DNA from: Xanthobacteraceae bacterium 501b
Lineage (GTDB): Bacteria > Pseudomonadota > Alphaproteobacteria > Rhizobiales > Xanthobacteraceae
Direction: 5' to 3'
DNA length: 64,000 nt
Assembly (NCBI GenBank): GCA_000378025.1
Contig: KB899087.1
Span: 4,521,501 to 4,585,500 of the forward strand
A program made the position numbers and the translations under genes. Under the pieces are notes generated by a model that saw only the letters and a list, made by a program, of their open reading frames with translations, searched no databases and was not told the origin of the DNA. Each line of letters begins with the position of its first letter. The stretch's first letter is position 1. Below are positions 54,024-64,000 of this stretch, piece by piece.

Positions 54024-55133
54024 TCAGGCGATGTGGGCGAGGATCAGCTCGTTGACCCTTCCGGCCTTCTCCATCTGCACCATGTGGCCGGCGCCCTCGA
54101 TCACCTCCACCGTCGCGCGGGTGCCGAGCGCCTGTGCGTGGGTGGCCGGGATCACCCGGTCGCTGGCACCAAAGATCACCAGCGCCGGCACGTCGGCGGC
54201 GGCGAGCGCCTCCGCCACCAGCTCGGCCTGCCGGCCGCCGGCGAACAGCGCGCCGGACAGGGCCGTGAGCACTTCCGCCACGCCGTCGAGCCGCTTGTAT
54301 TTCAACAGGTCGTCGACCAACTGGCGGGTGACGGTGTCCGGGTCATGGAACAGCTGTTCCAGCACGGGTTTCAGATCACGCCGGGAACTCGCCTGCACGA
54401 AGCCGTCAGTGTAGCCGGCATTGATCTCAGGCCCGAGGCCGGCCGAGCCGATCAGCGTCACCGAAGAGACGCGGCCGGGGGCGTCCAGCGCGGTGCGGGC
54501 GGCGATGGCGCCGCCCATGGAGTGGCCGACCAGATGGGCGCGGTCGAGGGCGAGCGCGTCCATGAAGCCGAGAAGCGCGGCGGACAGGCCGGTGAGCGAG
54601 GGATCGTCCAGCTTCTTGTCGGACTGGCCATGGCCGGGAAGGTCGAGCGCATAGACGGTCGCGACTTCCGCCAGCGCGTCGATGTTGAACAGCCAATTGT
54701 CGAGATCGCCGCCGAAGCCGTGGATGAGGATGACGTTCGCCGCCCCCTCGCCACGCCTGGCGTAGCGCAGGCGCCCGGCCGGGGTGTCGATGAAGTGGGT
54801 GCGCGGCGCTTCCTCCTGCGCCGCCTCGGCCGCCGCCTGCGTCGCATATTCGGCGACATAGGCGTCGATCTCGGCGTCCGGCACCGTGTCATCGGCGATG
54901 ATGCCGAGCAGCGCCTTGACCGGATAGACCGTGTCCGGCGCGCCGATCACCCGGCGCAGCGTGCCCGTCTCATGCGCCTCGACCACGCCGGCGATCTTGT
55001 CGGTTTCCACTTCGACGATCTCGTCGCCCGGCGCGATGGCGGCACCGGCGGGCTTGAGCCAGCCGGTGACCTTGCCTTCCGACATCGACAGCCCCCATTT
55101 GGGCATGACGACCGGCTTGATGCGTTCATTCAT
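54024..55133 (-). CDS. acoC: Acetoin dehydrogenase E2 component (lipoyl domain plus alpha/beta hydrolase)
   Basis: A 369-residue protein with an N-terminal lipoyl domain (K46 in ETDKIAG), a short linker, and an alpha/beta-hydrolase domain with HGFGG, nucleophile S205 in GHSMGG, and a terminal GAGHMVQ histidine. There is no E2 acyltransferase domain with the HxxxDG motif, the known arrangement for AcoC of Cupriavidus and Pseudomonas. It transfers the acetyl group from acetoin to CoA. AGGAG lies seven bases before ATG 55133. Confidence 0.93.
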   Translation of the reverse strand: MNERIKPVVMPKWGLSMSEGKVTGWLKPAGAAIAPGDEIVEVETDKIAGVVEAHETGTLRRVIGAPDTVYPVKALLGIIADDTVPDAEIDAYVAEYATQAAAEAAQEEAPRTHFIDTPAGRLRYARRGEGAANVILIHGFGGDLDNWLFNIDALAEVATVYALDLPGHGQSDKKLDDPSLTGLSAALLGFMDALALDRAHLVGHSMGGAIAARTALDAPGRVSSVTLIGSAGLGPEINAGYTDGFVQASSRRDLKPVLEQLFHDPDTVTRQLVDDLLKYKRLDGVAEVLTALSGALFAGGRQAELVAEALAAADVPALVIFGASDRVIPATHAQALGTRATVEVIEGAGHMVQMEKAGRVNELILAHIA

Positions 55134-55144
55134 TGCAAGGCTCC

Positions 55145-56167
55145 TCACGCGGCCGACTTGACGGGGCCGGTGGTCTTGTGGACGGCGGCGACGATGGCCT
55201 CGGCCGAGGGGATGTAGAGATCCTCCAGCGCCGGCGAGAACGGCACCGGCGTGTGCGGGGCGGTGACCATCTGCGGTGCCGCTTTGAGCGCGCCAAAGGC
55301 GTGCTGCGCGACATAGGCGGCGACATCGGTGGCGAGGGAGCAGCGCGGATTGGCCTCGTCGATCACGACGAGCCGGCCGGTGTTCTCCACGCTCTCGATC
55401 ACCGTGTCCCAGTCGATGGGCGAGAGGGTGCGCAGGTCGATCACCTCCGCCGAGACGCCGGAGCGGGCCAGCGTGTCGGCAGCGCTGAGCGCGCGCGGCA
55501 CGGTGAGGCCATAGCCGACGAGGGTCACATCCTTGCCGTCGCGCACAATATTGGCCTCGCCAAAGGGGATGGCGTAGCTCTCCTCCGGCACGTCGGCCTC
55601 CGAGCCGTACAGCGCCTTGTGCTCGCAGAAGATCACCGGGTCGTCGTCGCGGATCGCCTGGATCAGCAGGCCCTTGGCGTCATAGGCGTTGGAGGGGCAC
55701 ACCACTTTCAGCCCGGGAATATGGGTGAACAGCGGGGTGAGCATCTGCGAATGCTGGGCGGCGGCGCGAAAGCCGGCGCCGACCATGGCGCGGATGACCA
55801 CCGGGGTCTTCGCCTTGCCGCCGAACATGTATTTGAACTTGGCGGCCTGGTTGAAGATCTGGTCGAAGCACACGCCCATGAAGTCGAGGAACATCAGTTC
55901 CGCCACCGGGCGCATGCCGCAGGCGGCCGCGCCGATGGCGGCGCCGATATAGGCGCTTTCCGACAGCGGGGTGTCCATCAGCCGGTTGCCGTGCTTGGCG
56001 TGCAGCCCCTTGGTGACGCCGAGCACGCCGCCCCAGGCGTCCATCTCACCGGGCGCGCCGGCGCCGCCGACAATGTCCTCGCCGAGGAGGATGACGGTGG
56101 GATCGCGGCGCATTTCGAGGTCGAGCGCTTCGTTGATCGCCTGCTTGTAGCTGATCATGCGGGCCAT
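55145..56167 (-). CDS. acoB: Acetoin:DCPIP oxidoreductase beta subunit (E1 beta)
   Basis: A 340-residue transketolase-type beta chain: ISYKQAINEALDLEM, LLGEDIVGGAGAPGE, DTPLSESAYIGAAIGAA, GAGFRAAAQHSQML and DLRTLSPIDWDTVI. It pairs with AcoA to form the ThDP E1 that cleaves acetoin. GGAGG precedes ATG 56167; 11 bp separates it from acoC. Confidence 0.95.
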   Translation of the reverse strand: MARMISYKQAINEALDLEMRRDPTVILLGEDIVGGAGAPGEMDAWGGVLGVTKGLHAKHGNRLMDTPLSESAYIGAAIGAAACGMRPVAELMFLDFMGVCFDQIFNQAAKFKYMFGGKAKTPVVIRAMVGAGFRAAAQHSQMLTPLFTHIPGLKVVCPSNAYDAKGLLIQAIRDDDPVIFCEHKALYGSEADVPEESYAIPFGEANIVRDGKDVTLVGYGLTVPRALSAADTLARSGVSAEVIDLRTLSPIDWDTVIESVENTGRLVVIDEANPRCSLATDVAAYVAQHAFGALKAAPQMVTAPHTPVPFSPALEDLYIPSAEAIVAAVHKTTGPVKSAA

Positions 56168-56197
56168 GGGATTCCCTCCTTTTATTGGTTGCTTGGC

Positions 56198-57181
56198 TCA
56201 GTAGGCGACATAGACATCGGTGGTGAGTTCGCGCGGGCCGGGCAGCGGCGCGCCCTTGGCGGTGTCCACCGCGTCGTCGATGAGGGTGGCCACCTCGCGG
56301 TCGATCAAAGCGAGGTCGGCGTCGGAGACGATTCCGGCCACCGTGACCCGGGCGCCGAACAGCTTCAGGCAGTCGCGGTGAGCTCGGTTGTGCTCGTTCT
56401 CACCCTTGGCCTTGTAGGTCTGGGCGTCGCCCTCGAAATGGCCGAAGAAGCGCACGGTCTTGCATTCGAGCAGCGCCGGGCCGCCGCCCTCGCGGGCGCG
56501 CTTGATGATCTCGCCCGCCGCCTCATAGACGGCGAAGAAGTCCGTGCCGTCCACCGTCACGCCCGGCAGGCCGAAGCCGGCGGCGCGGTCGACATAGCTG
56601 TCGACGGCGGTGGCGTATTCGACCGAGGTGGATTCGGCGTAGCCATTATTCTCGACCACGAAGATGACCGGCAGGTTCCAGATGGCGGCGAGGTTCATGC
56701 TCTCCAGCACCGTGCCCTGATTGGCCGCGCCGTCGCCGAAGAAGGTGAGGCCGACGCCGCCATCGCCGCGGAACTTGGCGGCGAGGCCGGCGCCGCAGAT
56801 CAGCGGCGCGCCGGCGCCGAGAATGCCGTTCGCCCCCATCATGCCCTTGGAGAGGTCGGCAATGTGCATGGAGCCGCCCTTGCCCCGGCAGCAGCCCGTC
56901 GCCTTGCCGTAGATCTCGCCCATCATCTCGTGGACATCGACGCCCTTGGCGATGCAGTGGCCATGGCCGCGATGGGTGGAGGCGATGCGGTCAATATCGG
57001 TGAGGTGCATCATGATGCCGGTCGCGCAGGCTTCCTCGCCGGCATAGAGGTGGACGAAGCCGGGAATGTCGCCCTTGGCGAATTCCACATGCAGCCGCTC
57101 CTCGAAATCGCGGATGGTCCGCATGGTGCGGTAGGCGGTCAGCAATTCGTCCCGGGAGAGGGGAAAGGGATTGTTGGTCAT
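56198..57181 (-). CDS. acoA: Acetoin:DCPIP oxidoreductase alpha subunit (E1 alpha)
   Basis: A 327-residue E1 alpha chain. The ThDP motif is GDGAANQGTVLESMNLAAIW with the closing VVENN; AYRTMRTIRDFEERL and HRGHGHCIAKG are typical. With AcoB it decarbonylates acetoin to acetaldehyde and an acetyl group on AcoC. AGGAGG lies 12 bases before ATG 57181. It follows acoX by 65 bp and precedes acoB by 30 bp. Confidence 0.95.
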   Translation of the reverse strand: MTNNPFPLSRDELLTAYRTMRTIRDFEERLHVEFAKGDIPGFVHLYAGEEACATGIMMHLTDIDRIASTHRGHGHCIAKGVDVHEMMGEIYGKATGCCRGKGGSMHIADLSKGMMGANGILGAGAPLICGAGLAAKFRGDGGVGLTFFGDGAANQGTVLESMNLAAIWNLPVIFVVENNGYAESTSVEYATAVDSYVDRAAGFGLPGVTVDGTDFFAVYEAAGEIIKRAREGGGPALLECKTVRFFGHFEGDAQTYKAKGENEHNRAHRDCLKLFGARVTVAGIVSDADLALIDREVATLIDDAVDTAKGAPLPGPRELTTDVYVAY

Positions 57182-57246
57182 GGCGTTGTCGTTCCTCCTT
57201 GGGCATGCCGGGCTTTGGCCGGCGTTGTTGTCGGGGCGGGCACGGC

Positions 57247-58323
57247 TCAGGCGCCCGCCAGCAGCGGGACGGGGTGGAGAGCGGGGGTGGCATGGCGCAG
57301 CAGCAGTTTTTCGCGGGCGGCGAAGCTCATGACAGCGGCGACATCGACGGTGCGGAAGGCGGCGTCGTGCAGGGTGATCGCCACCTGCTGATGCCCGTCG
57401 AAGAAAAGCTCGCGCTCGCCATCCAGCGCCACCGCGCCGGCGGCCATGTCGGGCGAGAACAGCTTTCCCGCCGGCATGCGGCGCCAGCCCTCGACGCCGA
57501 CGGGCGTGACGAGGCCGGGCGCGATGGGCGCGCAGACCGTCATCGCGGCGGTGGCCGCCGGGGCGAGGGTGAGGGCGAGCCCGCCCGGCTCGCGGCGGCT
57601 CACCGGCTCGACCAGCCCGGCAATGGCGGCCATGCCGATCACTTCCGGATCGGCGAAGGCGACATAGAGCTCGCGGAAGGTCTCGGTGCGCCAGAGGGCG
57701 CGCGCGCCGACATAGCGGTCGGTGACGAGGGCGACATCGACGAGGGCGATGTCAGGCGGGCCGCCATCAATGCGGACCTCGATCTTCTTGTTGGCGGCGA
57801 AGGCGAGGCCGGCCGGCACAAGCCCCCTGGCGGCGAGCCCGGTGGCGAGCCCGGTGATGGTGGGCTCGCGATGCTCGGGAAAGGCGTTGTTGGTGCCGGT
57901 GGAAATGCCGGCGATCGGCACCGCGCCGCATTCGGCGACCACGGCGCGGTGGGTGCCGTCGCCGCCGAGCACGATGATGGCGGCGATGTCGCCGGCCTCG
58001 CGCATCAGCCGGGCGGCGCGGCGTGTATCCTCGGCGGTGCCCGTCACCGGCATGGCGAGATGGGTGAGGCGGGGAAAGCGGGCCTCGCCCTGCGCATTGG
58101 AGCGCTCCATGCCGCGCAGCACATGGGTGGCGATGCCGCCGCGCTCGGGCATCATCACCACATCCTCGATGCCGCAGGCGGCCAGCGCGGCCAGCGCCCG
58201 CAGCACGATGTTGGCCCGGTCCGCCACCTGCACGCTGTTGGCGCTGGCGACGACGCGGCGAATGTCGCGTGCCGAGATCGGATTGGCGATGATGCCGACC
58301 TTCGGCGGCGTCTGTGACGTCAT
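57247..58323 (-). CDS. acoX: Acetoin catabolism protein AcoX (NAD-kinase-like)
   Basis: A 358-residue protein of the ATP-NAD kinase superfamily: VGIIANPISARDIRR at the N-terminus, VLGGDGTHRAVVAECG (the GGDG nucleotide motif) and STGTNNAFPE. AcoX is the first gene of aco operons in Cupriavidus and Pseudomonas; its function is still unclear and it was dispensable where tested. ATG 58323 with GGGAAGGA upstream; longer frame rejected because the sigma-54 promoter lies there. Confidence 0.92.
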   Translation of the reverse strand: MTSQTPPKVGIIANPISARDIRRVVASANSVQVADRANIVLRALAALAACGIEDVVMMPERGGIATHVLRGMERSNAQGEARFPRLTHLAMPVTGTAEDTRRAARLMREAGDIAAIIVLGGDGTHRAVVAECGAVPIAGISTGTNNAFPEHREPTITGLATGLAARGLVPAGLAFAANKKIEVRIDGGPPDIALVDVALVTDRYVGARALWRTETFRELYVAFADPEVIGMAAIAGLVEPVSRREPGGLALTLAPAATAAMTVCAPIAPGLVTPVGVEGWRRMPAGKLFSPDMAAGAVALDGERELFFDGHQQVAITLHDAAFRTVDVAAVMSFAAREKLLLRHATPALHPVPLLAGA

Positions 58324-58398
58324 CCGGCGTCCTTCCCGTGGCGTTCGTCCCTGCGGGCCGCGCCTTTGCCGGCGGGCCTCGTTCTGTGCCCGCTTCTT

Positions 58399-58416
58399 CC
58401 GCAAGCGGCGGGCCAA
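58399..58416 (-). promoter_or_regulatory. Sigma-54 (-24/-12) promoter of the aco operon
   Basis: Read on the minus strand the site is TTGGCCCG-CCGC-TTGCGG, matching the consensus YTGGCACG-N4-TTGCW with one change in the -24 box. It points toward acoX, whose start is about 76 bp downstream, and acoR next door encodes a sigma-54 activator. Together these make the call strong for a visual match. Confidence 0.75.
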
Positions 58417-58472
58417 CTGCCTGCCGGACGACAAGCCTATGAATTAGTTGAGCTTTACTGCGGGAGGTGCCG

Positions 58473-58530
58473 TTGCCACGGTGCGGCGCCCGCGCCACAG
58501 CTGTGGCGCCCGCTGCCTCAGCTGTGGCGT
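58473..58530. promoter_or_regulatory. Phased dyad array, candidate AcoR upstream activating sites
   Basis: A perfect 18-bp palindrome GCGCCACAG|CTGTGGCGC lies at 58492-58509. A second copy (14 of 18 matching) is centred 21 bp to the right (58513-58530), and a weaker one about 20 bp to the left (58473-58489). Two-turn spacing and a position 60-115 bp above the -24/-12 promoter fit enhancer sites for a Fis-type activator such as AcoR. The rest of 58324-58663 holds no gene. Confidence 0.6.
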
Positions 58531-58663
58531 TGCCGGCACTTCGTGAGGGGTAGGGAATGGCGAGCGCTTGCACCCGCCCGCCAAGGGGACGACACTCGGC
58601 TGAAACGGGAGGCTACATCCCGATGCCGGCAGGTCCGGCGCGAAGATATCCGGGAGGACGCCG

Positions 58664-60685
<2,022 letters not shown>

Positions 60686-60850
60686 GCGCGCGGGCTGCGG
60701 CGGGCGCGACCCTGCCGGGGGACGATTCGAGCGATCCAACCAAAAATAAGCAGGTCGCGCGCGGCCCGTTTTGGCCCGGAATGGTGGAAGTTTGCCGCTG
60801 CGGCATGGTAGGTAGCACAGTGGGTATTTCCCCTTGGGCTGTGAGAAAGC

Positions 60851-63800
60851 ATGCGGTTCACTTCGTCCCCCCGTACCCGCGGGGTTGCTGCCGCACAGTT
60901 CCTGGCCAGCGCCGCGTTTCTCGCCTCCAGCCTGCCTGCCCTTTCCCAAAGCGCACTACCCACCGCGCCCAGCGTCGCCGCCGGCGCGGCGAGCGTGGCG
61001 GCGACCTCTGCCACCAGCGTGCTGGTGACGCAGAGCTCGCGCAACGCCATCATCAACTGGGGCTCGTTCTCCGTCGGGGCCGGCAATTCCGTGCGCTTCG
61101 AGAACGGCACCGGGGCGACGCTGAACCGCGTCACCGGCTTCTCGCCCTCGCAGATCGACGGCTCGCTGTCGGCTTCGGGCAGCCTCTATCTCGTCAACCC
61201 CAACGGCGTCACCATCGGGGCGGACGGCAGCGTCCTCACCGGTGGCAGTTTCATCGCCTCCACCCATGATGTGTCGGATGGGGAGTTCATGGCCGGCGGC
61301 GCCATGACCTTCCGCGGCACCAGCACCGCGTCGATCACCAATTACGGCACCATCGGCGCGCTCGGCGGCGATGTGGCGCTGATCGCCCGCAAGGTGGACA
61401 ATGCCGGCACCATCACCGCGCCCGAGGGCACGGCGGCACTTGTCGCCGGCTATGAGGTTCTGGTGCGGGACGGCGCGCTCTCCGACGGCAAGTTCGTGGT
61501 CAAGGTCGGCGGGGCGGACACCGAGGCGACCACGCGCGGGGTGATCAAGGCGGCCGAGGTCGAGCTGAAGGCCAATGGCGGCAATGTCTATGCGCTGGCC
61601 GGCAACACCACCAGCCTGACCAAGGCGACGGGCGTGGCGACCAAGGGCGGGCGGGTGTTCCTCACCGCCGGCGCGGGCGGGTCGGTCAGCGTCAGCCAGA
61701 AGGTCTCGGCCCGCAAGGCGAATGGCAAGGGCGGCTCGATCAAGGTTTCCGGCACCAAGGTGAAGGTCGCCGGCACGCTCGACGCGGCGGGGAAGAAGGC
61801 CGCGGGCGGCTCCATCGTGGTGGAGGGTAGCGATATCACCCTCAACAGCGCCGCCCTGCTCGATGCCTCCGGCACAAATGGCGGGCTGGTGCTGGTCGGC
61901 GGCGACTACCAGGGCGGCAAGGATGCCGCCAAGAACCATCTGGGCGAGGCGGTGGCCACCGCGCAGACGGTGACGGTGGAGGCCGGCGCGCGCATCCAGG
62001 CCTCCGGCACGGCCGGGGCGGGCGGCAATGTGGTGGTGTGGTCGGATGTGCGGACATCCTTTGCCGGCTCCATAATCGCCACCGGCGCCGGCACCGGCGC
62101 GGGCGGCGATGCGGAAGTCTCCGGCAAGGCGCAGCTCGCCTTCACCGGCACGGCGGACTTGACCAGCGCCAGCGGCCAGTTCGGTACGCTGCTGCTCGAC
62201 CCCTATAATCTTACCATTTCCAACGCTGCCGACAGCACCATGTCGGGCTTCAGCGCCAATGGCGATGACAGCGTGCTCAACGTGACGACGCTGACTAATG
62301 CGCTCGCCACCGCCAATGTCGTGGTCACAACAGGCACCGGCGGCAGCCAGGCCGGCACCATCACGGTGGCGGATGCGGTGAGCTGGTCCAGCGGCTCGAC
62401 GCTGACGCTCTCGGCTTATGGCAGCATCGCGGTGAACGCGAATCTCGCCGGCGGCTCCGGCTCCAGCATCATTCTGCGCGCCGACAATACCGGCACCGGG
62501 GTGGGCACGGTGACCTTCGGGTCCGGCGTGAGCGCGACGGCTGATGGCGGCGTGTCGCTTTATTACAACCCGTCGAGCTATACGGCGGCGACCGACTATT
62601 CCGGCAATGCGGGCGCAAGCACGACGCTCACCGCCTATATGCTGGTGAACACGGTCGATAATCTCCAGGCCATCAACACCAACCTTTCCGGCACCTATGC
62701 GCTCGGCCGCGACATCGACGCCAGCGCGACGGCGACGTGGAATTCGGGCGCGGGCTTCGTGCCGATCGGAAATGAGAACGCGACGTTCACCGGAACGCTC
62801 GACGGGCTGGGGCACGTCGTCACCGGGCTGGTCATCTATAGGCCGACCACGGATTATGTCGGCCTGTTCGGCTTTGCCAACTATGGCTCGGCGATCCGCA
62901 ATCTCGGCCTCGTCGGCGGCAGCGTGGTTGGCAATAGCAGCGTGGGCGCGCTGGCAGGCTTGGCGGCCGGCCAAGTCTCCAACGTGTCGAGCAACCTGTC
63001 CGTGGTGGGCAGCGGAATCTTTGTCGGCGGCCTCGTCGGACTCAATGCCGGCGGCGGCGGCGGCATCTTTGACTCGTCCGCAACCGGGTCCGTGAGCGGC
63101 GTCGATTATGTCGGAGGGATTGCCGGAAACTCGCAGGCGTCCATAACCCGGTCCTATGCGACGGGAGCGGTGAATGGCCGAAATTACGTCGGCGGCCTTG
63201 CCGGCTCCACTGGAGACATGGTCTCCGAGAGCTATGCCACGGGAGCGGTGACGGCCACGGGCGACACTGTCGGCGGACTGGTCGGCTTGAACGGCATGGC
63301 CGTGCAGAACTCCTATGCGACCGGCGCCGTCACGGGTGGATCCAACACTGGCGGGCTCGTCGGCACCAATTATGGTCTGGTGCAGAACTCCTACGCGCTC
63401 GGAAGCGTCACCGGCACCACCAATGTGGGCGGTCTCGTCGGGGCCAATTGGGACGCCACCATCGACACGACGTATGCCACCGGCATCGTCACGGGCACGA
63501 GCGCGGTCGGCGGCCTTGTCGGCACCAATACCACCTGGGGAACCGTCAGCAGCTCCTATTGGGACATTGACACCACCGGCCAGGCCCATTCCGCCGGCTC
63601 GGACGACAGCTATGGCCTCACCACGGCGCAGGCGCGCGACGCCGCCTCCTATGTCGGCTGGGACTTCGACACGGTCTGGTTCCAGTCCGCCGACATGCGC
63701 CCGATCCTGCGCTCCGAGGCGGCGGCGGCGGTCGATGGCGTCATCACCGTCACCAACCTGCACCAGCTGGCGCTGGTGGCGACCAATCTCGACGCGGACT

Positions 63801-64000
63801 ATGTGCTCGCCGGCGATATCGACGCTGCCGCCACCTATGGCGCGAATGCCTCGGATATCTGGGGCGCGGGCGGCTTCGTGCCGATCGGCAGCGCATCGGA
63901 CGCTTTCACCGGCACATTCGACGGCGCGGGTCACACCATCGACGGGCTCGTGATCAACCGGGCGAGCACAGACAATGTCGGCCTGTTCGGGTCCATCAGC
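60851..64000 (+). CDS. Two-partner-secretion exoprotein, filamentous haemagglutinin type with GLUG repeats (partial)
   Basis: The frame is open from ATG 60851 to the right edge (1,050 codons) and continues beyond. Signal peptide to about residue 33, then a TPS/haemagglutinin activity domain (about 40-160) with NAIINWGSFSVG and NPNGVTIG (residues 116-119), typical of secretion through a TpsB pore. A beta-helix region follows, then GLUG motifs from about residue 680 to 900 (repeated VGGLVG, SYATGAV). A module starting TVDNLQAINTNLSG recurs 1,095 bp later as TVTNLHQLALVATNL. The TpsB partner is not in the window. Likely a large adhesin. Confidence 0.88.
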   Translation, partial: MRFTSSPRTRGVAAAQFLASAAFLASSLPALSQSALPTAPSVAAGAASVAATSATSVLVTQSSRNAIINWGSFSVGAGNSVRFENGTGATLNRVTGFSPSQIDGSLSASGSLYLVNPNGVTIGADGSVLTGGSFIASTHDVSDGEFMAGGAMTFRGTSTASITNYGTIGALGGDVALIARKVDNAGTITAPEGTAALVAGYEVLVRDGALSDGKFVVKVGGADTEATTRGVIKAAEVELKANGGNVYALAGNTTSLTKATGVATKGGRVFLTAGAGGSVSVSQKVSARKANGKGGSIKVSGTKVKVAGTLDAAGKKAAGGSIVVEGSDITLNSAALLDASGTNGGLVLVGGDYQGGKDAAKNHLGEAVATAQTVTVEAGARIQASGTAGAGGNVVVWSDVRTSFAGSIIATGAGTGAGGDAEVSGKAQLAFTGTADLTSASGQFGTLLLDPYNLTISNAADSTMSGFSANGDDSVLNVTTLTNALATANVVVTTGTGGSQAGTITVADAVSWSSGSTLTLSAYGSIAVNANLAGGSGSSIILRADNTGTGVGTVTFGSGVSATADGGVSLYYNPSSYTAATDYSGNAGASTTLTAYMLVNTVDNLQAINTNLSGTYALGRDIDASATATWNSGAGFVPIGNENATFTGTLDGLGHVVTGLVIYRPTTDYVGLFGFANYGSAIRNLGLVGGSVVGNSSVGALAGLAAGQVSNVSSNLSVVGSGIFVGGLVGLNAGGGGGIFDSSATGSVSGVDYVGGIAGNSQASITRSYATGAVNGRNYVGGLAGSTGDMVSESYATGAVTATGDTVGGLVGLNGMAVQNSYATGAVTGGSNTGGLVGTNYGLVQNSYALGSVTGTTNVGGLVGANWDATIDTTYATGIVTGTSAVGGLVGTNTTWGTVSSSYWDIDTTGQAHSAGSDDSYGLTTAQARDAASYVGWDFDTVWFQSADMRPILRSEAAAAVDGVITVTNLHQLALVATNLDADYVLAGDIDAAATYGANASDIWGAGGFVPIGSASDAFTGTFDGAGHTIDGLVINRASTDNVGLFGSIS

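Noticed and set aside
60956-63934. A 992-codon open frame on the minus strand opposite the exoprotein gene
   Set aside because: Repetitive, with no recognisable domain; it mirrors the codon bias of the plus-strand haemagglutinin-type gene, whose motifs are clear.

Overview
The window is high-GC, densely coded chromosomal DNA from an alphaproteobacterium of the order Hyphomicrobiales (Rhizobiales). The most likely family is Xanthobacteraceae (Ancylobacter, Starkeya or Xanthobacter type); this is inferred from gene content and order (sdhCDAB; mdh beside zapE; sucAB-lpd; priA near xerC) and from palindromic intergenic repeats typical of the order, not from a marker gene. I see no rRNA, tRNA, CRISPR array, insertion sequence or prophage.

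Layout. 1-5751 is an iron/siderophore block: the C-terminal end of a catecholate-type NRPS (carrier protein plus thioesterase), an EntA-like dehydrogenase, a convergent Fe-siderophore ABC ATPase and permease, an orphan Imm53-type immunity gene, a repeat cluster and an IroE/Fes-like esterase. 5929-11500 holds dsbB, an HNH nuclease, a carboxylesterase, an M23 peptidase and a secreted PHB-depolymerase-like esterase. 11740-15250 is succinate dehydrogenase (sdhCDAB) behind a striking palindromic operator. 15320-23650 holds a LysE exporter, gluQ, a benzoylformate decarboxylase-like enzyme, a spermidine-synthase-like protein, a DUF2161 protein, a periplasmic GDPD, an AEC transporter, and a second DsbB with a tiny DUF5993 partner. 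23750-28834 carries priA, a less GC-rich methyltransferase, a Xer recombinase, a VOC protein and a very small secreted peptide. 28874-38807 is a TCA-cycle block (lpd, odhB, sucA, mdh) with a LysE-type gene inside, followed by DUF1003 and zapE. 39122-48390 contains a secreted protease, a GNAT, a large MscS-type channel, a CAP-domain lipoprotein, a CobW GTPase, a D,D-carboxypeptidase, a HisE-like protein and a YqaA membrane protein.

48394-51312 is a sulfate ABC transporter (sbp-cysT-cysW, no cysA) with an AT-rich perfect palindrome upstream. 51683-60685 is a complete-looking acetoin/2,3-butanediol catabolic system: acoX-acoA-acoB-acoC, an SDR, an AhpD-like protein and a butanediol dehydrogenase on the minus strand. 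It is divergent from the sigma-54 activator acoR. The shared upstream region has a good -24/-12 promoter and a phased array of dyad sites that I propose as AcoR binding sites. The window ends inside a large two-partner-secretion (filamentous haemagglutinin-type) exoprotein with GLUG repeats and a second copy of a long internal module.

How the genes work together. Acetoin is made from butanediol by the dehydrogenases and cleaved by AcoAB with the lipoyl protein AcoC, giving acetyl-CoA and acetaldehyde. No acoL is present, so the E3 must come from elsewhere, possibly the lpd at 28874. The acetyl-CoA enters the TCA cycle, several enzymes of which are also in this window. The least ordinary items are the acetoin control region, the AhpD-like gene in the aco operon, the dyad upstream of sdhC, the sulfate-operon palindrome, and several small tandem duplications sitting exactly on gene starts or ends.
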